Counted from the first letter of the stretch, positions 1-7,011 are shown. The stretch is DNA of 7,011 nt from Firmicutes bacterium UBA3910 (GCA_002391465.1 DGFC01000134.1:1-7011), one strand, 5' to 3'. Made by a program: numbers and translations. Notes: generated by a model not told the origin, from the letters alone.

Positions 1-139
1 CGCTGCCGTCGCCGAAATCCCACCATTTATCTGCGATCTGACCGTCCGGATCATGGGCCGCTCCCACAAAGGAAAAGACTGTGGACATGGGGCCTGTCTG
101 GGGATTTACGCCGCAAGCTGTGATCACAGGGGCCGCGTT
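1..139 (-). repeat. Start of repeat copy 3: partial PKD domain
   Basis: Protease residues 1291-1336 repeat the PKD beginning (AAPVITACGVNPQTGP, then DPDGQIADKWWDFGDGS) and are cut by the window edge. WDFGDGS recurs 404 residues after copy 2. Whether an FPFYG module follows cannot be seen. Confidence 0.8.
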
Positions 140-3100
140 GGGCAGGACTTCTACCTGTACCGGCACTATGGTGCGGGGGGTGCGGATGTCATTGGTGTTC
201 ATGACGATAGCGCCTTCCAGTTCACCTGTGCCGATCTCGCCCAGGTTGATCCTAACGTTCACAGCGGCACTCTCGCCCGGCTCCAGAACCAAGGTAGAGG
301 GTTCTACAGTAAGCCAGGTGAAGAGGTTGAACTGAATTGCCAAACCATCATGCACATAACCTGCTTGGTTGTAAAGAACTTCTAAGCCATCGCTGCCGTC
401 TGCGTTTTCAATACCGATCGTTCCTTGGTTTATATAGCCCGGGGTAAACTCCATATCCTTGTACTGATAAACGATGGTGCCATCGGCATAGAGCATCGCT
501 TGGAATGTATAGGATCCGTTCTGGTAGTAACGGGGCAGTTCTTTCCATTCCACGATAAAGCGTTCGTTGGCCTCATCGTAGTAATAGAAGACGCCGCCGG
601 TGGCAGGTGCATAAGGCGGATTCAAGTCATCCCAGTAAACCGCCAACAGATCATTGGGATCTGCAGCGTTGGGAATGAACGAGTTCTGCCAAACATTGCC
701 CCTGGTACCGAAGGTGAGGTATCCGTCGGAGCAGATCCGGATCTCTGTTTTCAGATCCCCGTAGAAGGGGAATTCAAAGGGAAGATCCATAACCAACGAA
801 TCATCACCGGAGAGGGGCAGTCTTGTGCCGATCTCGCTGATCTCTACCCACTCAAAGGTAGGCCCGCCAGGCTGATTCGAATCTACCCAGAGATAGCCAA
901 AGCCATCCGGTCCACCTGCTGCCAGCGGTTGAACCGCGTCAGCGAAGTCACCGGTCGTAACCGCTTCTATCTCCATCTCCAGCGCGGCTTCACCCACATT
1001 GGTAACGGTAACAACTGCCCACTCTTCCCGATGTGCCCTCAGTGCACGCCGGATCGAGGTGGGCTCTACCGACACCTCAGGCAGATCCTGCACCACAATT
1101 TGGACACTTGCTTCAGCAGTTAGGCCATCGTCGTCTGTAATAGTTAAAGTGGCGGTGTATTCTCCCTCTACCGTGTAGGTGTAAATGGGTGCCAGCGTGT
1201 CCCTTACCAGGGGGCTGCCGTCACCGAAGTCCCACACCACTTCAACGATTTCACCATCCACATCGTAGACGTCAGCGCTGAAGTTGACGGTGAGAGGTGC
1301 ACTGCCTGCCCACGGATCAGCTGAAATGGAGCGGATCGTGGGTGGAATGATTGACTTTGCGAACATAAATGTTTCCACATCTACCACAGGGTTGGCCGGA
1401 TCATTGCTCATGATCTTAATTGTTGCCTGCCAGGTTCCCTGGGACAGGTTGTGGGCCGCAAAGGTTGCTGTTAACAGATCTGAGTCTTGGGGAGCAACTA
1501 CTCCTCCATACTTGTCAAGGATGAGCCAGCCAGGCACAAAGAAGACAGCCATGTCATCATGGACGTAGTCCTCCTTGTAGGCCAGTTGCAGACCGATTGT
1601 TCCGTCTGCATTCTCAATGCCCACAGAAGCGTCGTTCGCCCAGCCTCCCAGCATCTGTTCGTAGCGGTAAGTGATCAAACCACTAGGTTCCAAAATGACC
1701 TGGAAGGTGTACGCTCCACCGTGGGAATAGCGGGGTACATTCTGGTACTGCACCACGAATTTCTCCCCATCACCGTAGTAGAACACCCTGCCGTTATCAT
1801 TTTGCGGCTCCAGGTCACACCAGAAGGGAGCGATCAGAGCGTTGGGCTCCCTAGTATCGGGAATGGGATGGGGGCTCCAGGTGGTACCTGTGTCGCCAAA
1901 GGTCAAATAACCATTGGAAGAAATGCGGACCGAGTTTTTCAAATCCCCGTAAAATGGGAACTCAAAGGGGAGATCCACAACGGAGCTGTCATCTCCGCCT
2001 AGGATGAGCCTCGTTCCGATTTCACTAATGTCTTCCCACTCGGGCAGGGCCACTCCCGGCTCGTCGCTGTCCCACCAGAAATACCCGTACTCATCGGGCC
2101 CACCCGAACCCAGCGGAGTAACCCTTCCGGAAGTATCCATCCTGCCAACCAGTTGAACTGCTGCTGTATAGGTCAGTTCACCTAAGCCGACGTTTTGGAT
2201 CTCAATGGTGTAGTCTTCAGTTTCGCCCCATTGGAGCCAAGTGTGGATTTCGGTCGGATCCACCTCAATTTCAGGCGGATAAAAGACCCGGATGGTGATG
2301 GAAGCTGTCGCTTCAACGCCCTCTTCGTCGACAACGTGGAATGTGGCGTTGTAATCGCCCAGCTCCTCGTAAATATGAACCGTCTCAAACTCGTGTACCG
2401 GATCGCTACCGTCACCGAAGTCCCACCAATAGTCCACGATTTCACCCGCTGCTGTCGTAGCCGCGGCAGTGAAAGCCACTTCCAAGGGAGGCGGACCGAA
2501 ACTTGGTTCCGCATTGATGGAGGTGATTACCGGTCCAACAATCTGCATCATGGCATTGGCCAGATTGAGCCTGCCGCCGGTGCTCACAGTACCTTGATAG
2601 ATTGGCTTAACATCTACCGAGCGTAGGATGGCATCCCTGATCGTGAGCTCATTGGGATCCATTTCCGCTGTCCGGTACAACGGCAGATTGGGTCTCAACG
2701 AATGGAGAAGCGCTGCCGAGCCGGCCACGTGCGGCGAAGCCATGGAAGTGCCGTAGAAATAGGCGTAGACCGCAGTGGGCTCAACCGGTACCGGATCGGG
2801 TGGAATGGTGGACAGAATGTAACCACCGGGTGCATACAGATCCACTGTTTCCGGTCCCCAGCAGGTGCTCCACCAGCCTGGGTAATTCACAGGCTCTTCA
2901 TTCTGCATCATGGCCGCTACCGATATAATGTTGGGAGCGTCGTAGCTGGCAGGGTAATGGGGGTCTATGTCCGTGTTGTCCCCAGTGTTACCTGCTGCAC
3001 AGACCACAACGGCGCCTGTGGCTTCAATTGTATCCCTGAGGCTTTGGTTGTATCCGCCGCCGCCCCAGCTGCAGTTGATTACCTTTGCCCCCTTTTCAGC

Positions 3101-4009
3101 CGCGTATTGAAGGGCCAAAATGGCGTCGCTGGTGTAACCTCCATCACCGCCGATGAACTTCAAGGCGATGATCTGGATGTCCCAGTTAATCCCGGCTACA
3201 CCCATTCCGTTGTCGCTCAGCGCACCAATTGTGCCCGCAACGTGGGTTCCGTGTTCATCATTGAGGTACCCATAGCGGTCTCGGTCGGTGGGGTCAAAGA
3301 CCTGGTTGCTGCCGTTATGGAAGTTCCAGCCCCAAAAGTCGTCGATGTAGCCGTTGCCGTCATCGTCAACACCGGGCGTCCCGCCCATCTCGGCCTCGTT
3401 GATCCAGATGTGATCGGCCAAGTCCGGATGATCGATGTAAATGCCGGTGTCAATAACCGCTACAACCACTTCGCCTGAACCGGTATGCATGGCCCAGGCT
3501 TCCGGAGCGTCAATGTCCGCATCGTCCACCGGAATGCCCAGCATCTCCGGGTCAATGTCCGTTACCCCTTCATTGTGCAGCCCCCACATCCGATCGAAGT
3601 AAGTGTCGTTGGGGAACAGGGGTATGCTTTGGGGTACATCGTATTTGTAGCGGATGTAGTCCCTTTCTGCATAGAGGATACCCGGCAGAGACTGGAGCTG
3701 GACTATGGACTGATCCACACTCGTCTTCTCCGGCAGCTCTATAATGCCGAGTCTTAGGCCGCTGGGAAACGCTCTGGTGGGCTGAAAGGAAGCCACATTT
3801 AATACAGAGTATCCCAGCTGCTCCATGCTGGCTACCGCCTCTGCCGGTGTAACAACATCGGCAAAGCGCACTATTACCCGCTGGGGGTGATAGTAATCCT
3901 CTCCCCCCTGCCAGCCGCCTCGGGGTGCGGCATAGCCCGTCACCGCTACAAGGACGATAACGATTAGGGCTAAGGCGGTAATCGCTAACTTCTTTTGTCT
4001 CAATAACAT
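1..4009 (-). CDS. Secreted subtilisin-like (S8) serine protease with tandem PKD and FPFYG modules, C-terminus outside window
   Basis: An extracellular endopeptidase that should cleave proteins outside the cytoplasm. One uninterrupted frame gives 1336 residues and is still open at the window edge. Residues 1-27 form a signal peptide (R4, K6, K7, a hydrophobic stretch, likely cleavage after GYA). Residues 44-122 resemble an I9 propeptide that assists folding. The catalytic domain spans about 135-490: D187 in AVIDTGI, H253 in DEHGTHVAG, oxyanion N341 in AAGNTG and S422 in GTSMASPHVAG, so the active site is complete. An acidic loop at 215-224 (DDDGNGYIDD) is common in secreted bacterial subtilases and may bind calcium. 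Downstream lie PKD domains at 492-575, 888-974 and 1291 onward, each with the WDFGDGS signature, and two Ig-like/FPFYG modules at 579-886 and 977-1289. The start is set by the Shine-Dalgarno site and the signal peptide. The unseen C-terminus would decide anchoring. The family call is very secure; the substrate is unknown. Confidence 0.95.
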   Translation of the reverse strand, partial: MLLRQKKLAITALALIVIVLVAVTGYAAPRGGWQGGEDYYHPQRVIVRFADVVTPAEAVASMEQLGYSVLNVASFQPTRAFPSGLRLGIIELPEKTSVDQSIVQLQSLPGILYAERDYIRYKYDVPQSIPLFPNDTYFDRMWGLHNEGVTDIDPEMLGIPVDDADIDAPEAWAMHTGSGEVVVAVIDTGIYIDHPDLADHIWINEAEMGGTPGVDDDGNGYIDDFWGWNFHNGSNQVFDPTDRDRYGYLNDEHGTHVAGTIGALSDNGMGVAGINWDIQIIALKFIGGDGGYTSDAILALQYAAEKGAKVINCSWGGGGYNQSLRDTIEATGAVVVCAAGNTGDNTDIDPHYPASYDAPNIISVAAMMQNEEPVNYPGWWSTCWGPETVDLYAPGGYILSTIPPDPVPVEPTAVYAYFYGTSMASPHVAGSAALLHSLRPNLPLYRTAEMDPNELTIRDAILRSVDVKPIYQGTVSTGGRLNLANAMMQIVGPVITSINAEPSFGPPPLEVAFTAAATTAAGEIVDYWWDFGDGSDPVHEFETVHIYEELGDYNATFHVVDEEGVEATASITIRVFYPPEIEVDPTEIHTWLQWGETEDYTIEIQNVGLGELTYTAAVQLVGRMDTSGRVTPLGSGGPDEYGYFWWDSDEPGVALPEWEDISEIGTRLILGGDDSSVVDLPFEFPFYGDLKNSVRISSNGYLTFGDTGTTWSPHPIPDTREPNALIAPFWCDLEPQNDNGRVFYYGDGEKFVVQYQNVPRYSHGGAYTFQVILEPSGLITYRYEQMLGGWANDASVGIENADGTIGLQLAYKEDYVHDDMAVFFVPGWLILDKYGGVVAPQDSDLLTATFAAHNLSQGTWQATIKIMSNDPANPVVDVETFMFAKSIIPPTIRSISADPWAGSAPLTVNFSADVYDVDGEIVEVVWDFGDGSPLVRDTLAPIYTYTVEGEYTATLTITDDDGLTAEASVQIVVQDLPEVSVEPTSIRRALRAHREEWAVVTVTNVGEAALEMEIEAVTTGDFADAVQPLAAGGPDGFGYLWVDSNQPGGPTFEWVEISEIGTRLPLSGDDSLVMDLPFEFPFYGDLKTEIRICSDGYLTFGTRGNVWQNSFIPNAADPNDLLAVYWDDLNPPYAPATGGVFYYYDEANERFIVEWKELPRYYQNGSYTFQAMLYADGTIVYQYKDMEFTPGYINQGTIGIENADGSDGLEVLYNQAGYVHDGLAIQFNLFTWLTVEPSTLVLEPGESAAVNVRINLGEIGTGELEGAIVMNTNDIRTPRTIVPVQVEVLPNAAPVITACGVNPQTGPMSTVFSFVGAAHDPDGQIADKWWDFGDGS
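143..1348 (-). repeat. Protein-level repeat, copy 2: PKD plus Ig-like/FPFYG module
   Basis: Encodes protease residues 888-1289. The PKD domain (888-974) has WDFGDGS at 926-932. The Ig-like start is VSVEPTSI with NVGEAAL. The inserted beta-sandwich carries GGPDGFGYLWVDS (1032-1044), LPFEFPFYGDL (1076-1086), SDGYLTFG (1094-1101) and TIGIENADGS (1197-1206). The Ig-like end is TWLTVEPSTLVLEPGES to about 1289. Its tail looks more like a canonical Ig-like/ASH strand pattern than copy 1. Confidence 0.85.
1352..2536 (-). repeat. Protein-level repeat, copy 1: PKD plus Ig-like/FPFYG module
   Basis: Encodes protease residues 492-886. The PKD domain (492-575) has WDFGDGS at 529-535. An Ig-like domain begins at 579 (EIEVDPTEI, then NVGLGEL) and appears to resume at about 826 (GWLILDKYGGVVAP, then SNDPANP). 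Between the halves lies a beta-sandwich with GGPDEYGYFWWDS (636-648), GTRL, LPFEFPFYGDL (680-690), SNGYLTFG (698-705) and SVGIENADGT (795-804). Copy 2 matches the same landmarks in the same order 396-404 residues later. The DNA is well diverged, so the duplication is old or was inherited as a module. Confidence 0.85.
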
Positions 4010-4019
4010 AAACTACTTG

Positions 4020-4028
4020 CCCTCCTTT
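4020..4028 (-). promoter_or_regulatory. Ribosome binding site of the S8 protease
   Basis: On the minus strand AAAGGAGGG lies about 10 bases before the ATG at 4009. This is a near-perfect match to the anti-Shine-Dalgarno sequence. It fixes the start codon and points to efficient translation. Confidence 0.85.
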
Positions 4029-4041
4029 GAAAAAGACTGGC

Positions 4042-4073
4042 CATATACATACAACTCCTAGACGGATTTACAA
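4042..4073 (-). promoter_or_regulatory. Possible weak promoter for the S8 protease
   Basis: On the minus strand a TTGTAA box (4068-4073) lies upstream of an AT-rich stretch. Two possible -10 hexamers are TATGTA (4046-4051, spacing 16) and TATATG (4042-4047, spacing 20). Neither combines a good hexamer with ideal spacing, so this is only the best candidate in the region. Transcription would start about 30 bases before the start codon. Confidence 0.2.
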
Positions 4074-4154
4074 ATTCAGCGGATTGCCCGCTTTCTGCAA
4101 ACCGCTGTCCTAAGTTTAACCTCTATCCATTTACCACCCCCATCCGCGTGATCC

Positions 4155-4253
4155 TTAATTGGGACGCACAAATCCCAGATTTCAATGAAGATAAAGAAGG
4201 ATATCCCGAGTACCCGCTTTACAAACGGTTAGGCGGGTTGGCGTCCCAGTTAA
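4155..4253. repeat. Long-range imperfect inverted repeat, 13-base arms
   Basis: TTAATTGGGACGC at 4155-4167 is matched by GCGTCCCAGTTAA at 4241-4253. Its reverse complement differs at one base in 13, and that mismatch could form a G-U pair in RNA. The arms are 73 bases apart. A smaller pair, ACCCGC (4212-4217) with GCGGGT (4233-4238), lies inside. No flanking target duplication was found. It may be a small mobile-element remnant, a structured leader or chance. Confidence 0.3.
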
Positions 4254-4314
4254 TTTCATACGGCTATCTGGGTTATACAAAAGAAATTGTGCCTGCCTTC
4301 CTTACTTGATAAAT

Positions 4315-4343
4315 TTTACATTTACGGGAAAAACTAACATTAT
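4315..4343 (+). promoter_or_regulatory. Likely sigma-70-type promoter of the right-hand gene
   Basis: TTTACA (4315-4320, five of six bases of TTGACA) and CATTAT (4338-4343, four of six of TATAAT) are separated by the ideal 17 bases. Transcription would start near 4350, leaving a leader of about 20 bases that contains the ribosome binding site. It lies just after the stop of the startless frame. Confidence 0.45.
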
Positions 4344-4355
4344 GCCAATTTGGCC

Positions 4356-4365
4356 GAAGGGGTGG
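4356..4365 (+). promoter_or_regulatory. Ribosome binding site of the right-hand gene
   Basis: GAAGGGGTGG ends five bases before the ATG at 4371; its AAGGGGTG part matches AGGAGGTG at six of eight positions. It supports this ATG over the next in-frame ATG at 4398, which would remove the basic N-terminus of the signal peptide. Confidence 0.65.
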
Positions 4366-4370
4366 ATAAA

Positions 4371-7011
4371 ATGAAAGGACTACAAAAAGGGGTAGTAATG
4401 TTGTGGCTAACAGCCATTTTGCTCTGCCTCGCCTGGCTGGTGCCGGCTTGGGCGAAGGAAATGGATGAACCTGCCCTGCGCATTACTGGTAGTGCCGAAT
4501 TCAGGCTGAAATACGCAAGGGGTGACACGGCTGCCCTTACAGGCACCGGCTACTCCCTCGGCAGCCCCGACCTGACGCAGCTTCTGACCCTCGATGTGGA
4601 AGGACAGATCGCACCCGGTTTTACGGCAGCCGTCAATTTGGACAACCGCAGGGATGGCAATTTGCAGATGGTGGAATTGAGGTTAGAGGGGGAAAAAGTC
4701 CGGGGGAAATATGGTGGGATAGGTTACAAAGCGACCAACCCCTACCTCGCCTTCTCAGACCGGTTGCGGGGATTGACAATAAGCACCCTTTATCCCAAGG
4801 CGAACATCACCCTAGTTGCGGGACGCGTGCAAGGGGTAGCCGCCAAAAAGACGTTTAAGGGAAGCAGCGCCCAGGAGACGATTCGCTACGAACTGGATGC
4901 ACCCTACGGCCCATCGCCCACTTCCCAGGGGTTCACTGCCTCCCTCGACGGTATGGAGTATTACATCCTAACCGATACCTTTGACCCAGACTTCATGGCA
5001 GTATCGTTCCGGTATGAGGATCAACCAACCCCTGAAGGTAGGACCCTATTGGAGACACTGGAACTTTGGAACCTGGACTATCTCCCTCTGGAAGCGGGGC
5101 AAACACTACCCCTCACAGCGGGACAATATGTGGGCGTTTCCTTGAGCGGGGAATTCTTGGCACTGAAAATGGGCAGCGGGGACCTAATCCGCAGCCAAAT
5201 CCAAGCACTGATCCGAACTTACAACCTAGAACATGGCCTAATTGGGGATGAACAAAAGAAATATCCTTTTGTTGTGGGCTCAGAGGCAGAAAAGGCCTTT
5301 CTCCAGGATTTGATTACAAGACACGTCTCCATCACGGCCGGTGTGGAGGGAGAAACAGGTTACAGCGTCCTTGACGCCAAAGCAGACTCCTATCTACAAA
5401 GAAGGCTGTATCATCTGGGCCAAAGCAGAATCATACCAGGCTCGCTGGACATCAAGGTCCGTAAAGGATCTACCTTTGTACCGGTGGAGAACGAACTTTC
5501 CCTGCCCTTCCTGGTTGATTATGACCAAGGCATTGTTGATTTTCAGTTCCCAGCCCATTTTTTCGACCTTTACAGCGGCATGGAGATAACCTATCAGCAC
5601 GAACTCACCATGGGCAGCTTCAACCTGGGCATCGGCTTGGTGGAAGGGAGCGAGCGCGTCCTGCTCAACGATGTCCTTCTGGTTAAGGACAAAGACTACT
5701 CCCTCGACTATGAGCTTGGTATTTTAACGCTCTGGTTTCCCCTCAATTCGGAAGATGTACTGGTTGTGGAATACGAGTATTTCCGCGGACCCTTTGGCCG
5801 CGCCGCCGATTACAAGACCAACTTCTACAGCACCGAACTGGATTGGGCTGTAAACGATAATCTCCAGCTCAACCTAGGTTTCGCTGCCCAACTAGACCTG
5901 CCCCGCTCCGCTCAAACACCGGAATTGGTGGGCACCATGCCAAATCAACATCTAATGGCCGGCTTAGCGGGCACGTACAAACTGGGCGGACTGACCATAT
6001 CGGGCGAACTTGGCCTCAGCCACAATCAATTTCCCAGGGATGATAACGCCAAAGGAAGGGCACCCAATCAAATCTCAGCCATAATGCAGGCCCAAGATGA
6101 ACTGGGCAGAGAGTACGTGATCCTTGCCCATAACGATGGCATCAGCGTTGGCTCCGAATCCTTCCAAAATTACCAGGTTGCCAGCGGACTTGCCCATAAC
6201 TCCGTCCGGGCTTTGGCCAGTTCTGATAGCCTCTGGTTTTTTGCTACCGCCAACGGCCTCACCGTGCTCGCCGCCGAGTCAGGCCCAGGCCTGGGCAATC
6301 CCCTGGATTACGCCGGTAATTGGACGCGTTTCTCCACTTCCTCCGGCCTGCCCAGCAGCGACCTTTCCGCTGTAGCGGTAACACCTTGGCAGGTGTGGGT
6401 TGGTACATCACAGGACGGCTTAGCTTCTGCCGAACTGTCCGCCCTGGACAATTGGACGCCCCACCTTGGCCAGCTTCCGTCCCAGGCGGTTTCTGCCCTG
6501 GCCTATGACCCCCGCGCCGATCTGGTCTTAGTGGGCACAGATAGGGGCATTGCCGCGATCAGGGGTGAGATCTCAACAACCGAACTGGATGCTGTCCCCA
6601 TCAGAGCTATCAGCTCATCCTTTTCGCTGCTCAACGGGCTAAACAACTTTGCTGCCGGACCAGAGGGCGTTTACGTCCGACAAAAGGACGGTAGTTGGCA
6701 GTCCATTTCCGGCGCCCCGGCCGGTTGCCTGAGTGTGCTGCTGTGGGAAAACAGGCTGTGGGTGGGCACGGAAGCGGGCCTCTACAATTGGGATGGAAAC
6801 GAGTGGACATTCATTGCAGAAACAAACGGATTTGCCATTACCGCCCTAGGCACCGCCCGTGGGTATAAATCCCCAGGCAGGCAAACTCTCTGGGCGGGTA
6901 CAGCGGGAACCGTTGAGGAAGGCATAAACAAGATCGTATGTTTCGAGTTGGAAGACACCAAGACCGTTTTTCAACACGGGGGAAAAGACTTGGCCGTATC
7001 GCCCGATGATG
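4371..7011 (+). CDS. Exported, probable outer-membrane beta-rich protein with a beta-propeller, C-terminus outside window
   Basis: One uninterrupted frame gives 880 residues and is open at the window edge. Residues 1-28 are a signal peptide (K2, K6, a hydrophobic core, likely cleavage after PAWA). Residues 35-220 are rich in alternating polar and hydrophobic strands. The order of features (LRLEGEKVRGKYGG, then PYLAFSDRLRGL, then a basic KK..FKGSSAQE stretch) recalls large outer-membrane proteins of diderm bacteria. Residues 265-350 look more helical. Two copies of a surface repeat follow at 356-411 and 424-470. Residues 481-550 contain barrel-like strands such as ELDWAVNDNLQLNLGFA and AGLAGTYKLGGLTISGEL. 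From about 580 a beta-propeller of the two-component-regulator-propeller (Reg_prop) type begins. No catalytic residues, kinase domain or lipobox are visible. No specific family or gene name is recognised. Export and the propeller are secure; outer-membrane placement is inferred. Confidence 0.85.
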   Translation, partial: MKGLQKGVVMLWLTAILLCLAWLVPAWAKEMDEPALRITGSAEFRLKYARGDTAALTGTGYSLGSPDLTQLLTLDVEGQIAPGFTAAVNLDNRRDGNLQMVELRLEGEKVRGKYGGIGYKATNPYLAFSDRLRGLTISTLYPKANITLVAGRVQGVAAKKTFKGSSAQETIRYELDAPYGPSPTSQGFTASLDGMEYYILTDTFDPDFMAVSFRYEDQPTPEGRTLLETLELWNLDYLPLEAGQTLPLTAGQYVGVSLSGEFLALKMGSGDLIRSQIQALIRTYNLEHGLIGDEQKKYPFVVGSEAEKAFLQDLITRHVSITAGVEGETGYSVLDAKADSYLQRRLYHLGQSRIIPGSLDIKVRKGSTFVPVENELSLPFLVDYDQGIVDFQFPAHFFDLYSGMEITYQHELTMGSFNLGIGLVEGSERVLLNDVLLVKDKDYSLDYELGILTLWFPLNSEDVLVVEYEYFRGPFGRAADYKTNFYSTELDWAVNDNLQLNLGFAAQLDLPRSAQTPELVGTMPNQHLMAGLAGTYKLGGLTISGELGLSHNQFPRDDNAKGRAPNQISAIMQAQDELGREYVILAHNDGISVGSESFQNYQVASGLAHNSVRALASSDSLWFFATANGLTVLAAESGPGLGNPLDYAGNWTRFSTSSGLPSSDLSAVAVTPWQVWVGTSQDGLASAELSALDNWTPHLGQLPSQAVSALAYDPRADLVLVGTDRGIAAIRGEISTTELDAVPIRAISSSFSLLNGLNNFAAGPEGVYVRQKDGSWQSISGAPAGCLSVLLWENRLWVGTEAGLYNWDGNEWTFIAETNGFAITALGTARGYKSPGRQTLWAGTAGTVEEGINKIVCFELEDTKTVFQHGGKDLAVSPDD
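5436..5780 (+). repeat. Two tandem copies of a surface-protein beta repeat
   Basis: Copy 1 (residues 356-411) runs from PGSLDIKVRKG through LVDYDQGIVDFQFP to GMEITYQHE. Copy 2 (424-470) runs from VEGSERVLLNDVLLVKDKDY through LDYELGILTLWFPL to VLVVEYEY. The DY residues are 63 apart (383 and 446). The pattern of a ligated value, DY, turn, glycine, strand, FP and a final E/T-rich strand recurs in SprA-like and other large diderm surface proteins, as known to me. The two copies are diverged. Confidence 0.55.
6114..6923 (+). repeat. Beta-propeller region with about seven blade motifs
   Basis: Blade signatures lie at residues 582 (YVILAHNDGISV), 622 (WFFATANGLTVL), 675 (VWVGTSQDGL), 719 (VLVGTDRGIAAI), 760 (FAAGPEGVYV), 796 (LWVGTEAGLYNW) and 840 (LWAGTAG). 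Spacing is 36-53 residues. The linkers carry NWTRFSTSSGLPSSDLSAVA and similar turns, the usual W.G...GL..F pattern of Reg_prop propellers. Such propellers usually bind ligands or proteins. Here no sensor kinase is visible, although the C-terminus is unseen. Confidence 0.75.

Larger units (their letters stand above)
4031..4309 (+). pseudogene. Startless protein-like open frame, possible gene remnant
   Basis: After a TGA at 4028-4030 this frame stays open for 92 codons to a TGA at 4307-4309. It has no ATG. The only GTG with some length after it (4148) lacks a ribosome binding site and would give 52 residues. The second half looks like real protein, with mixed polar, aromatic and hydrophobic residues such as NWDAQIPDFNEDKEGYPEY and LYKRLGGLASQLISYGYLGY, ending KEIVPAFLT. 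The first half overlaps the upstream region of the protease and is less convincing. I do not recognise a family. It could be the C-terminal remnant of a lost gene, a small protein with an unusual start, or chance. Confidence 0.3.

Noticed and set aside
425..1123. 232-codon plus-strand open frame
   Set aside because: It lies antisense to the PKD/FPFYG region of the protease, has no recognisable domain, and its start lacks a ribosome binding site. The minus frame has clear conserved motifs throughout.
1487..2002. 171-codon plus-strand open frame
   Set aside because: It is a shadow of the first FPFYG module; composition and motifs belong to the minus strand.
2702..3478. 258-codon plus-strand open frame
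   Set aside because: It is antisense to the catalytic domain, where D187, H253, N341 and S422 prove the minus-strand reading.
4212..4238. ACCCGC/GCGGGT hairpin as a terminator
   Set aside because: The stem is only six bases with a 15-base loop and no following run of T on either strand.
4398..4431. Lipoprotein signal in the right-hand protein (cysteine at residue 19)
   Set aside because: The residue before the cysteine is leucine, not glycine, alanine or serine, and an ordinary cleavage site (PAWA) follows.
6320..6508. 62-codon open frame, and another at 6124-6375, both plus strand
   Set aside because: Both are in other frames inside the propeller coding region, whose repeat motifs fix the true frame.

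Overview
The window holds two large, divergently transcribed genes for exported proteins. Both run off the window, and a 361-base intergenic region separates them. No tRNA, rRNA, CRISPR array or intact insertion sequence was seen. All positions come from hand translation; no database search was run.

Left arm (minus strand, 1-4009): the first 1336 residues of a secreted subtilisin-like (family S8) serine protease. It has a signal peptide, an I9-like propeptide and a catalytic domain with an intact Asp/His/Asn/Ser set. A tandem array of about 400-residue units follows. Each unit is a PKD domain plus an Ig-like domain that appears to carry an inserted beta-sandwich marked by the motif FPFYG. Two units are complete, and a third PKD domain is cut by the window edge.

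Middle (4010-4370): a strong ribosome binding site for the protease, a weak possible promoter for it, a startless but protein-like plus-strand frame ending at 4309 (possible gene remnant), a long-range 13-base inverted repeat, and a reasonable sigma-70-type promoter plus ribosome binding site for the right-hand gene.

Right arm (plus strand, 4371-7011): the first 880 residues of another exported protein. The signal peptide is followed by long alternating beta-strand segments, two copies of a repeat typical of large outer-membrane or surface proteins of diderm bacteria, and then a beta-propeller with about seven blade motifs.

Organism: codon use, moderate GC, strong Shine-Dalgarno sites and the S8/PKD architecture suggest an environmental, probably anaerobic bacterium. 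The beta-rich, barrel-like right-hand protein suggests an outer membrane. A diderm Firmicutes lineage such as Limnochordia would fit, but this is a low-confidence inference. The two proteins probably act at or outside the cell envelope: one cleaves extracellular protein, and the other is an envelope-anchored protein displaying a propeller. A shared function is not shown by the sequence.
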